Shown piece by piece: positions 40,593-48,005 of a stretch of 64,000 nucleotides of DNA; within the stretch, counting starts at the first letter, position 1; each line of letters begins with the position of its first letter. The position numbers and the translations under genes are program-made. Below the pieces are notes generated by a model. The model had not been told where the DNA came from and made no database searches. It saw only the letters and a program-made list of their open reading frames with translations. The stretch is from an uncultured Ruminococcus sp. (GTDB taxonomy: Bacteria; Bacillota; Clostridia; Oscillospirales; Ruminococcaceae), in NCBI GenBank assembly GCA_902787365.1, contig CADAGC010000035.1:28996-92995 (forward strand). Reading direction: 5' to 3'.

Positions 40593-42220
40593 AGGCTCAC
40601 CCCTTTTCCGTTTTTCAGACAGAGTGATGATAGGTCATCGACTGTGACAACGCCCTCATATTTGCCCCTTGCTATGCGTGAAGCCGATGTGGTGTAGAAG
40701 CTCCCCCTGTCGAAAAACTCCCAAGGCGGCAGCGCACAAACTGCCTCGCCGCCGAAAAGCATAACGCACCTGTCAGCGCAAAGTGCGGCAAACTCAATGT
40801 CGTGCGTCACAAGAATAAGCGTCACGCCCTCGGCTTTGAGCTTATGGAAGATATCGGCAGCCGTAAGCTTCAAGGCGCTGTCCATTCCCTTTGTGACCTC
40901 GTCGAGAATAAGCAGCTGCGGCTTGCTGCCGAGCGCCTTTGCAAGCGCCAAAAGCTGCTGCTCGCCCCCCGAAAGGTCGTAGGGGTGAGTGCCGAGTAAA
41001 TGCCCTATCTCAAAGGGCAGCTCCTCGGGCTTTATGCCTGCTTCATCAAGCTCCTGCTCCACCGTCTGGTGCAAAAAGCAGGTCTGTACGTCCTGCGGCA
41101 CAAGGGTCAGGCACTCTTTGTAAAGGCTCGTGCTCTTGTAGTCCTTAAGTCTCTTGCCAAGCACCTTTATACTGCCGCTGTAGGGTCTTATAAGCCCCGC
41201 CATGCAGCGTGCAGCTGTCGATTTGCCCGAGCCGTTAGCGCCCAGTATGCACACAATCTCGCCCTTGTAAACATCAAGGCTCAGCCCCTTTAATATGTCG
41301 GCCTCTCCCCTGCTGTAGCGAAAATATACGTCTTTGAGTTCAAGCGCCTTATCTGCCGAATGAGTGTATTCTCCACGCTTTGGGGCTTTTGTATCGGCCT
41401 TGTACGGAGCTATGTACTCTCTGCCCTGTGCGACATTGAGCGGGCAATCCCCCGTCCCGCCAAGCGCCTTGAAAAGCCTTGCCGCCGCAGGCATAGCAGG
41501 GGCAACGGGGCTTTTCGGGTCAAGTGCTGCTATCACCTCTCGTGGGCTGCCGTTGTGTATCAGCCTGCCGCCGTCAAGTATCATCAGCCTGTCACTTATC
41601 GGCACAAGCTCATCAAGCCTGTGCTCTGCTATAAGCACAGTAAGCCCCAGCTCGTCGCAGAGCTTTTTTACCGTGTGTATGAATTCCGTGGCCGCTATCG
41701 GGTCAAGCTGTGCCGTCGGCTCGTCGAGTATCAAAAGCTTCGGCTCGCCCATCATAACAGACGCAAGGTTTAAAAGCTGCTTCTGCCCGCCCGACAGCGA
41801 GTCGGTGTCGCTCTCATACCAGCGGTCAATGCCGAAATAGCTCGCCGTCTCCGCCGCACGAAATGCAATAAAGGCCTTGTCAGCCCCTGCGTTTTCGAGG
41901 GTGAACACCAGCTCTGCCCACACCTTGTCGCAGACTATCTGCGCATCGGGCTGCTGCATAACATACCCTATGCCGAGGGCGGCGCTCTTGTCATCAAGCT
42001 CTGCCTGCGGCCTGCCCTCAAAGGTCATCCCGCCGCTTAAGTCTCCCATTGGCGCAAGCTCACGCTTTAACAGCTTAAGCAGGGTAGATTTGCCGCTGCC
42101 TGTACCGCCTGCAAGCAGATTAAAGCTGCCCGCCTCCAAGCTGAAACTAACGTCACTCAAAGCAGGTCTGTCACAGTTCGGGTAGGTAAACGTCACACCC
42201 GACGCTGTAAGTATTTCCAT
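40586..42220 (-). CDS. ecfA: ECF transporter ATPase with two fused ABC domains
   Basis: A 544-residue fusion of two nucleotide-binding domains. Domain 1 (about 1-235) has GGTGSGKST, LSGGQKQLLNLA and LLILDEPTAQLD; domain 2 (about 292-500) has GANGSGKST, LSGGEQQLLALA and LLILDEVTKGMD. In the second Walker B region DEVT replaces the usual DEPT. The fused arrangement replaces separate EcfA and EcfA' subunits and powers uptake together with EcfT. It overlaps ecfT by 28 bases and the S-component gene by 7 bases. Confidence 0.9.
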   Translation of the reverse strand: MEILTASGVTFTYPNCDRPALSDVSFSLEAGSFNLLAGGTGSGKSTLLKLLKRELAPMGDLSGGMTFEGRPQAELDDKSAALGIGYVMQQPDAQIVCDKVWAELVFTLENAGADKAFIAFRAAETASYFGIDRWYESDTDSLSGGQKQLLNLASVMMGEPKLLILDEPTAQLDPIAATEFIHTVKKLCDELGLTVLIAEHRLDELVPISDRLMILDGGRLIHNGSPREVIAALDPKSPVAPAMPAAARLFKALGGTGDCPLNVAQGREYIAPYKADTKAPKRGEYTHSADKALELKDVYFRYSRGEADILKGLSLDVYKGEIVCILGANGSGKSTAARCMAGLIRPYSGSIKVLGKRLKDYKSTSLYKECLTLVPQDVQTCFLHQTVEQELDEAGIKPEELPFEIGHLLGTHPYDLSGGEQQLLALAKALGSKPQLLILDEVTKGMDSALKLTAADIFHKLKAEGVTLILVTHDIEFAALCADRCVMLFGGEAVCALPPWEFFDRGSFYTTSASRIARGKYEGVVTVDDLSSLCLKNGKGVSLC

Positions 42221-43074
42221 TTAAGGCTCACCTCCGCTTTGAGAATAACAGGCAATAAGCTCAGGCCGCAAAACGCCGCCAGCCCCAGTATATCCTTAGT
42301 GCCGTTTGATACTATTCGTGTTTTGGGGTAGAAACTGTATTCAAAGCCGCCTGATACAATACATATGAGAATGACTGATAACAGCCCCGCCATTATGACA
42401 AGCAGCCCCACGTCGCCCCTGTCAATGCGCTTGTTGCGAAAGCAGGTGCGCCTGCCTAACGAAAATCCCCTTGCCTCCATGCTGTCGGCGGTGGTTATTC
42501 CGCCCTCTAAAGCCCATGTTATGAGTATAGAGAATATCCTGATATTTGAGCGTATCTCGTGAGTAAGGCTGTCGTCATTGTAAAGCCCCATAGCACGCTG
42601 TGTTTCCTTTATCTTTCTACGCTGCCTTGTAAACAGCGGCACGAACCGAACCGACATTGAGATTATAAGCGATAAGTTCTTTGATAAGAGTGATGTAAGA
42701 TAAATAAGCTTGTCGCTTGTCAGCACAAAGGTAAGGGTGCGAAACCAGTAAAGTGCCGCAATTATCATAACAGCGCTGTTAAGCCCGAAATAGAAGCTCT
42801 CAAGGGTTATCGGCCGCCCGTTTATAAAAAGCAGCGCCGTGTCGCCCTTGTGCGATACAAGAGGGTTTGCAATAACAAGCAGCAAAAAGAGAATAAACGC
42901 AAATATAGTAAAACTGCCCTTGTGCTCGCCCTTTACCGTGTAAAAATACATCACCGCACCTATCAGCGATATAACGAGCAGCGGCGGGTAAGGCACAAAC
43001 ATAGTGACCCCCGCCGTGCAGGCGAAGTAGAAAAAGGTCACTATGGGGTTTGAGTCCTCTATACGTCTTATCAC
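42193..43074 (-). CDS. ecfT: ECF transporter transmembrane component T
   Basis: A 293-residue membrane coupling subunit. I choose the GTG at 43074, whose GTGA overlaps the stop of the DUF4430 gene and which has AGGGAT 8 bases upstream; longer extensions overlap the previous gene and give a nonsense N-terminus. It has several N-terminal membrane helices and the coupling helices with the EcfT signature, here SMEARGFSLGRRT (an ARG motif) near residue 215. Connects the ATPase with the S component. Confidence 0.85.
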   Translation of the reverse strand: MIRRIEDSNPIVTFFYFACTAGVTMFVPYPPLLVISLIGAVMYFYTVKGEHKGSFTIFAFILFLLLVIANPLVSHKGDTALLFINGRPITLESFYFGLNSAVMIIAALYWFRTLTFVLTSDKLIYLTSLLSKNLSLIISMSVRFVPLFTRQRRKIKETQRAMGLYNDDSLTHEIRSNIRIFSILITWALEGGITTADSMEARGFSLGRRTCFRNKRIDRGDVGLLVIMAGLLSVILICIVSGGFEYSFYPKTRIVSNGTKDILGLAAFCGLSLLPVILKAEVSLKWKYLQRRV

Positions 43075-43838
43075 TCTATATCCCTGCCTATCTCCTTGGT
43101 GTAGCGCCACTCGATAACGTCGCCGTCTTTTGGTGTGTACTGCGAGCTGTTGACCGAGGGGGCCTGCCCGTTTACATAATACATCCACCCCGAAAGCTCG
43201 CCGTGGTCAAATTCATATATGCCTGCTATGCCGCTTACATATATCATCTCGTCGCTGCCCTTGATGTCGAGCAGTATGCCGTTTTCTCTTGCAAGTCTGT
43301 CAAGCAGGTCAAAGGCCGTGTCGCCCTCTTTTATGTCAACCGTCTGCACGGGTATGATGTAGCCGTCCTCGGGAATATCATCACGCATACCCATTATCGT
43401 CAGGCAGTCAACACTCATAGTCACCTGCCCGATGCTCTCGCTTTGTGAGCTGCTGTCAGTCGGTGCAAAATGCTCATCTTTCGTTTCTATATCAAGAAAC
43501 GCAGTCACCGCACACAGCACGCCGCCTATTGCGATTATCAGAATGTAGCTCTTGATGTTGCGCCTGCCCCTTGCAAAGAGTATAACGCAGGCTATCACCG
43601 CCGCACCGCCTATGCCTATGAAGATATATACCTTTATGCTTGTTTCGTGATATATCTCGTCAACCATTCGCTCGGTCACGGCAGTTGTGGTCTGTTTGTC
43701 TGCTTCACTTGCAGCCGCCGTGTCGCTGACTGTCTCTGTTTGCTGTGATGTGGTGGTGCTCTCGCTGTCAGTCACACTCTCGGTAACGCTTTCGGTCTTG
43801 CGCTTCGCTCTCCCGTGTGGTGACGTTTCCGCCTGCAC
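43071..43838 (-). CDS. DUF4430 membrane protein; probably the C-terminal half of a frame-broken barrel-DUF4430 protein
   Basis: A frame of up to 255 codons that opens with a GTG lacking any ribosome site and without signal peptide. It begins in Ser/Thr/Glu-rich sequence continuing the linker character of the preceding gene, then has two membrane segments (about 73-93 and 98-117) and a DUF4430 domain (about 140-250: AFDLLDRLARENGILL, SGWMYYVNGQAPS, DGDVIEWRY). The DUF4430 fold is like the beta domain of intrinsic factor and transcobalamin, which closes over cobalamin. It overlaps the barrel gene by 71 bases in another frame; a single-base indel there would fuse them. In an operon behind a cobalamin riboswitch. 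Confidence 0.75.
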   Translation of the reverse strand: MQAETSPHGRAKRKTESVTESVTDSESTTTSQQTETVSDTAAASEADKQTTTAVTERMVDEIYHETSIKVYIFIGIGGAAVIACVILFARGRRNIKSYILIIAIGGVLCAVTAFLDIETKDEHFAPTDSSSQSESIGQVTMSVDCLTIMGMRDDIPEDGYIIPVQTVDIKEGDTAFDLLDRLARENGILLDIKGSDEMIYVSGIAGIYEFDHGELSGWMYYVNGQAPSVNSSQYTPKDGDVIEWRYTKEIGRDIE

Positions 43839-44946
43839 TCTGCGAGGTCACAGTCTGTGAAGCCGTCTGCTTTGTGCCTGCCGCCGTCGTGCCCGTCTGC
43901 TTTTTGGTGGCGGCCTTTTTGGTAGTCACCTCGGCAGGGGCTTTGGCGGTGGTGGCCTTTGTTGTTACTTTCGGCTTGTCGGTGTCTTGGGGCTTTTCGG
44001 TCTTGGGGGGCTTTTTGTTGTCAAACACAAAGAAAGCGCCCTTGCCTTTGCCCATTCTCTCATATGCTGTAAGGCAATAAAACGCCTGCACGGTCGCACT
44101 CTCGTTAGCGCCCTTGCCCTTTTGGTGCTCAAAGCTGCCGTCACTAAGCGCAAAGCCTGCTATTGCGTCAATTATCGTGCTGCCGCCCTTAATAAAGCGC
44201 TCGTCCTTGCAGGGGTCGATACCGAGCGAAGACAAAGCAAGCAAGACCTGCACCGTGCTCTCGCAGTTCTCAACGCCGAAGCTCTTGTACGCTCCGCTTG
44301 CCTGCTGCGCCTTTGATAAAAAGCCAAGCGCCTTGTCGCAGGCCGCCTTTACCTTGCTGTTACTCCTGACACTTGGCGCAAGCGCTGTTACCGTCATTGC
44401 CGTGCAGTCGGGGTCGCCGTAGTCTCCGATTATCGCAAAGCCGCCGTCTGCCTTTTGCAGGGCGAGAATGTCAGAAATAAGGCTCTTGGCCGTAATATCC
44501 CCCGTCGTAAAGCCGTTATTGACTATATGCAGAGCAAACACAAGGCTCATAAGCCCCTGCTTGCCCGCCGACGAGCCGAGGGCTTCAGTTATGTAACTGT
44601 CACTGCTGCCCGTGCTTATCAAAGCAAGGGCAAGCTTCTCCCTCGTGGTAGCTGATGCGATGTTGTTGTTTGCGATGTAGCTTTTTAGTGCCTTTTGATA
44701 GCGTGAGAAATCATAACTGCCCGACTGTGAAAGCGCCATAACGTACCACTCGCTGCTAACGCCTGCCTTGTCGGTCAGCTCACCGTCTATCCACGCCTGA
44801 ATACTGCCGCCCGAACTCTTATTATCACAAATACCGCCCAGCAATTGCGAGGCGGTATCGTAACTATCTGCATATGCTGTGATCGGTGTGACGATACAGC
44901 TTATCATTATAAGGCAGGCTGCAATAAATGCTGCCGCTTTAGTCAT
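43768..44946 (-). CDS. Secreted alpha/alpha-barrel protein (intrinsic-factor-like N-terminal domain)
   Basis: A 392-residue exported protein: signal peptide about 1-26 (cleavage after TAYA), a helical-repeat domain (about 30-300) with prenyltransferase/terpene-cyclase-type repeats such as LQKADGGFAIIGDYGDPDCTAMTVTAL and SDGSFEHQKGKGANESATVQAF, then a Thr/Lys linker (TTKKAATKKQTGTTAAG). This alpha6/alpha6 barrel is the fold of the N-terminal domain of intrinsic factor. The last about 15 residues (RESEAQDRKRYRECD) are a frame-shifted end rather than natural tail. Its ATG overlaps the TAA of the upstream gene (TAATG). Role in corrinoid binding is inferred from fold, operon and riboswitch. Confidence 0.8.
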   Translation of the reverse strand: MTKAAAFIAACLIMISCIVTPITAYADSYDTASQLLGGICDNKSSGGSIQAWIDGELTDKAGVSSEWYVMALSQSGSYDFSRYQKALKSYIANNNIASATTREKLALALISTGSSDSYITEALGSSAGKQGLMSLVFALHIVNNGFTTGDITAKSLISDILALQKADGGFAIIGDYGDPDCTAMTVTALAPSVRSNSKVKAACDKALGFLSKAQQASGAYKSFGVENCESTVQVLLALSSLGIDPCKDERFIKGGSTIIDAIAGFALSDGSFEHQKGKGANESATVQAFYCLTAYERMGKGKGAFFVFDNKKPPKTEKPQDTDKPKVTTKATTAKAPAEVTTKKAATKKQTGTTAAGTKQTASQTVTSQSAGGNVTTRESEAQDRKRYRECD

Positions 44947-45962
44947 TATCTCTTGCGGCTCTTAGCAGCAACAATGCCTGCAAGTGCTAAACCTGCAAGT
45001 GCGAGCTGAAGCTCAGAAGAAGTCTTGGGGTTAGATGTAGTTGTTGCAGCAGCTGCTGTGTCCTTCTTCTCCTCTGCCTTTGTGTCTTCCTCAGCCTCTT
45101 CCTCGGTATCCTCGTCCTCTGTAGGCTCTTCTGTCTCTTCCTCAGGCTCGTCAGTAGGCTCTTCCTCGGGCTCTACTTCGGGCTCGGGTTCTACCTGCTC
45201 CTCCTCATCCTGCTTAAGTGCAGAAACAACGCATATAGGCGGAACGAGTGTCTGTGTATCCGATACAGCGCTGATAACATAGTCACCGCCCTTGTCGAGC
45301 TTGACTGTTACCTTGCCCTCATCATCGGTCACAAAGTCGGTCTTCTCGCCGTTAATGGTTATGTATGCGCCCTTTGCGGGAAGTGTAACGGAATTCCAGT
45401 CTGCATCATAGCCTGCATAGCTGAGTGTGAGGTCGATAGTGTCCTTCTCATCAAGTACCAGTTCTGTAAAACGTGTGTCAAAATAGCAGTAAGTATCAGA
45501 GAAAGCAGAAGTATCTGTATAAACAAATGCATCAACAAACACGGGTGAGCCATTTTCAGATACCACAGAGTCGGTAAGAGCCCATGCAGATGCGCCGTTT
45601 ACATAATAGCCGTAGCTGCCGCCGTTCTCAACGCCCCAGAGCTTTGCAAGCGAAAGCCCCCACTGTGTTTCAGCTGTGGCAAAACCTGCTGCTGCGCCGC
45701 CCTCATAGTAATCCTCATGTGCTGCATAAAGTGCATCTGCTATTGTGAGTGCGCCGTCATTGTCTGTGTCTGTCACCTCAACCGCCTTCTGCTCAACTGC
45801 AAGCTTACCCTCGCCGTCAGCAATAGTAACATAAGCAGTTACAGATGTAGGAAGAGTCGATGATTCCTCCGTTGTTTCCTCAGCAGATGCCGTAACAGCT
45901 GCTGTGCCTATGCTCATAACGATAGCCATAGTAAGTGCCGAAAGCTTTTTCATTGTCTTCAT
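44946..45962 (-). CDS. Wall-anchored DUF4430-like protein with NPKTS sorting signal
   Basis: A 338-residue surface protein, first gene of the cobalamin-riboswitch operon. The ATG at 45962 has AAAGG 9 bases upstream. After a signal peptide (cleavage near TASA) comes a domain with DNDGALTIADALYAAHEDYYEGG and GGSYGYYVNGASAW, the latter matching the YYVNG motif of DUF4430, then an Ig-like segment (about 190-250), a Glu/Pro/Thr spacer and NPKTS, a hydrophobic stretch and KSRKR. It would present a corrinoid-binding or accessory domain at the outer face of the wall and hand over to the membrane-bound parts. Ligand is inferred. Confidence 0.75.
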   Translation of the reverse strand: MKTMKKLSALTMAIVMSIGTAAVTASAEETTEESSTLPTSVTAYVTIADGEGKLAVEQKAVEVTDTDNDGALTIADALYAAHEDYYEGGAAAGFATAETQWGLSLAKLWGVENGGSYGYYVNGASAWALTDSVVSENGSPVFVDAFVYTDTSAFSDTYCYFDTRFTELVLDEKDTIDLTLSYAGYDADWNSVTLPAKGAYITINGEKTDFVTDDEGKVTVKLDKGGDYVISAVSDTQTLVPPICVVSALKQDEEEQVEPEPEVEPEEEPTDEPEEETEEPTEDEDTEEEAEEDTKAEEKKDTAAAATTTSNPKTSSELQLALAGLALAGIVAAKSRKR

Positions 45963-46097
45963 TCTGATCATCCTTTCCATATCTCACACCTTTTGGCAAA
46001 ACAAAAGCCCCTTTAAAAGCCTAATGCCTTTAAAAGAGCGCACCCAAACAAGCCCCTGAAAGCTTTAGCTTTTCAGAAACTCAAGGCGCACCTTTCA

Positions 46098-46224
46098 TTT
46101 ACCCAAAGGCGGTAGTCTTGCGACAATTGCCTGTCCTCCCCGACGAGCGATCCGACTTCTGACTTGCGTCTTTTTACGGTAGTGGCTGCTGCGGCGGATT
46201 TTCACCGCCATTCTCTCCTATTAG
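46098..46224 (-). promoter_or_regulatory. Cobalamin riboswitch
   Basis: Minus-strand leader with GGCGGTGAAAATCCGCC, then CAGCAGCCACTACCGT (the B12-box region) and GCAAGTCAGAAGTCGG, in the order and spacing of the cobalamin aptamer; it is compact, so possibly a class II type. Downstream, CTGAAAAGCT aaag CTTTCAG and GGTGCGCC/GGGTGCGC-type pairings (45995-46095) could form the expression platform before the start at 45962. Confidence 0.8.
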
Positions 46225-46279
46225 AAATAAAAAGTCACTTCTATTCTTCGGGGAAGCATAAATATTCACTTATAGATTT

Positions 46280-46308
46280 ATTATACCACTTTGATAGTAT
46301 TTTGTCAA
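46280..46308 (-). promoter_or_regulatory. Perfect consensus promoter of the cobalamin operon
   Basis: Minus-strand TTGACA (46308-46303), 17 bases, TATAAT (46285-46280), about 50 bases upstream of the aptamer. Confidence 0.85.
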
Positions 46309-46319
46309 GCACGATCACA

Positions 46320-46350
46320 CAAAAAAATGGCAGCCCCCTGCGAAGCTGCC
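46320..46350 (-). terminator. Terminator of the SPFH operon
   Basis: Minus-strand GGCAGC ttcgcagggg GCTGCC followed by ATTTTTTT. Confidence 0.85.
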
Positions 46351-46357
46351 ATATTTG

Positions 46358-46564
46358 CTAATCAAAGTCCTTAACCTCTATATCGGGCGGTGCGTCAATA
46401 TCCTTGCCCACATAACCCCCGTTTTTGCGGCGCTGCTTGACGCATTCGGTGAGCAGATACTCTATCTGCCCGTTCACCGAGCGAAAATCATCCTCCGCCC
46501 AGCTTGCGAGGTCATTGTATAGCTTCTCCGATAAGCGGAGAGGCACCTGTTTCTTAGCTGCCAT
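46358..46564 (-). CDS. Arc/ribbon-helix-helix-like small protein
   Basis: A 68-residue protein opening with KKQVPLRLSEKLYNDLASWAE, a beta strand followed by two helices as in Arc/MetJ DNA-binding proteins; NGQIEYLLTECVKQ is the second helix. The C-terminal 20 residues are acidic and probably flexible. Its ATG shares bases with the stop of the SPFH gene, so expression is coupled. SPFH plus Arc pairs are common in Clostridia. Probably an autoregulator; inference. Confidence 0.75.
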   Translation of the reverse strand: MAAKKQVPLRLSEKLYNDLASWAEDDFRSVNGQIEYLLTECVKQRRKNGGYVGKDIDAPPDIEVKDFD

Positions 46565-47592
46565 TAGTAAAGCGACCCCGAGTTGACTACGGGCTGTGCG
46601 TCATGGTTGCCACAGAGAACTACCAAGAGATTAGATACCATAGCGGCCTTTCTCTCCTCGTCAAGGTCTACCACCTGCTTCTTTGAAAGCTCCTCCAGAG
46701 CCATCTCCACCATGCCTACTGCGCCGTCAACTATGAGTTTTCTTGCATCTACTACAGCCGATGCCTGCTGTCTTTGCAGCATTGCGGCGGCTATCTCGGG
46801 GGCGTATGCAAGATATGTTATCCTCGCTTCGATTATCTCGATGCCTGCGTTCTTTACTCTTTCCTGTATCTCGTCCTTGATGCGGTTTGCAACTATCTCG
46901 CTCGAACCTCTCAGGCTGCCCTCATCGGGTGAGCCGTCGCCTGTTGTATCAACGCCCTGCGCTACGTCATAGGGGTATATCCTTACAATGTTTCTCAGCG
47001 CCGTGTCGCATTGCAGCGAGAGGTATTCCTTGTAGTTGTCAACATCAAACACAGCCTTTGCTGTGTCAACCACTCTCCACATAACAGCTATGCCTATCTC
47101 GATAGGGTTGCCGAGGCAGTCGTTTATCTTCTGCTTGTTGTTGTTGAGTGTCATTATTTTCAGGGAAATACGCTTGTCAGCCATGCCTGTTGCAGAACCT
47201 ATAGCATCAACACCCGTCTTTATAGCTATCGCTGTAGGGTTTGTTTCGCCGCCCACATCACCGCTCTGACGAAGCTTTGTAGTAGCTGCGGGGTTTACAG
47301 CCGTGCAGAAAGGGTTTACATAGTAGAAGCCGTCGCCCTTAAGTGTGCCTACATATTTGCCGAAAAGTGTGAGCACCAGCGCCTCCTGCGGCTTTAATAC
47401 CTTAAGGCCGAGCCAGAATATCCAGCCCACCAGTATATATGCAAGCCCGCATACTATGCATATTATGCCCCATGTCTCGCTGTCGTTCATTGCTCCGAAC
47501 ACCAGCAGACCGATAGCGCCGAGATACAGCAATATCGTCAGCAAAAGCACCGCCATACCGTTCTTTTTCGTCGAAATAATTTTTTCCTCCAT
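46564..47592 (-). CDS. SPFH/band-7 domain membrane protein
   Basis: A 342-residue protein with two N-terminal hydrophobic helices (about 14-34 and 42-64) and an SPFH domain (about 65-300): VLKPQEALVLTLFGKYVGTLKGDGFYYVNPF at the start, GNPIEIGIAVMWRVVDTAKA in the middle and a long C-terminal helix with AAAMLQRQQASAVVDARK. These proteins form oligomeric membrane scaffolds. Middle gene of a three-gene operon. AGGAGG precedes the ATG. Confidence 0.9.
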   Translation of the reverse strand: MEEKIISTKKNGMAVLLLTILLYLGAIGLLVFGAMNDSETWGIICIVCGLAYILVGWIFWLGLKVLKPQEALVLTLFGKYVGTLKGDGFYYVNPFCTAVNPAATTKLRQSGDVGGETNPTAIAIKTGVDAIGSATGMADKRISLKIMTLNNNKQKINDCLGNPIEIGIAVMWRVVDTAKAVFDVDNYKEYLSLQCDTALRNIVRIYPYDVAQGVDTTGDGSPDEGSLRGSSEIVANRIKDEIQERVKNAGIEIIEARITYLAYAPEIAAAMLQRQQASAVVDARKLIVDGAVGMVEMALEELSKKQVVDLDEERKAAMVSNLLVVLCGNHDAQPVVNSGSLY

Positions 47593-47618
47593 GATTTTTC
47601 TCCTCCTACTTTCAGGTT

Positions 47619-47876
47619 TTACCTGTATATTTTTCTTACAACCTTTATCTCAGCAAAGATAGTAAGCAAAGCGACAGCTGCGGATAATGCGACAACTGCG
47701 ATACTGTCACGGTTCGTCACCGCAAGTGCTATGAACAGACCTGCTATCAGCAGAAACACCACCGAAACAATAGCCGCCCTCACAGCCCTCGGTATACGCT
47801 CGCTCTCATACAAAAGCTCAAACAGGCCGCTTATCAGCTCGCCCACTATCTCAATAATTATTTCCACCTCGCTCAC
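47619..47876 (-). CDS. Small membrane protein preceding the SPFH gene
   Basis: About 85 residues, two hydrophobic helices (about 33-53 and 58-78) after an amphipathic N-terminus. The GTG at 47876 (or one at 47867) is preferred because the promoter at 47899-47927 would put the transcript start near 47892, excluding the ATG at 47897. No family recognised; likely acts with the SPFH protein. Confidence 0.6.
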   Translation of the reverse strand: MSEVEIIIEIVGELISGLFELLYESERIPRAVRAAIVSVVFLLIAGLFIALAVTNRDSIAVVALSAAVALLTIFAEIKVVRKIYR

Positions 47877-47898
47877 CCTCTTTCCTTTTGATATCATT

Positions 47899-47927
47899 AT
47901 GATATCACATTTATTTCAATTTGTCAA
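47899..47927 (-). promoter_or_regulatory. Promoter of the SPFH operon
   Basis: Minus-strand TTGACA (47927-47922), 17 bases, TATCAT (47904-47899). Confidence 0.65.
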
Positions 47928-47969
47928 GAGGTTTTTGGAAATTTTTTCTCGCTCATCGTTATAGGACGC

Positions 47970-47998
47970 AAAAATCCCCTGCCGTTTCCGACAGGGGC
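47970..47998 (-). terminator. Terminator of the membrane protein gene at 48-49 kb
   Basis: Minus-strand CCCCTGTC ggaaac GGCAGGGG followed by ATTTTTG. Confidence 0.85.
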
Positions 47999-48005
47999 GT
48001 GAATG

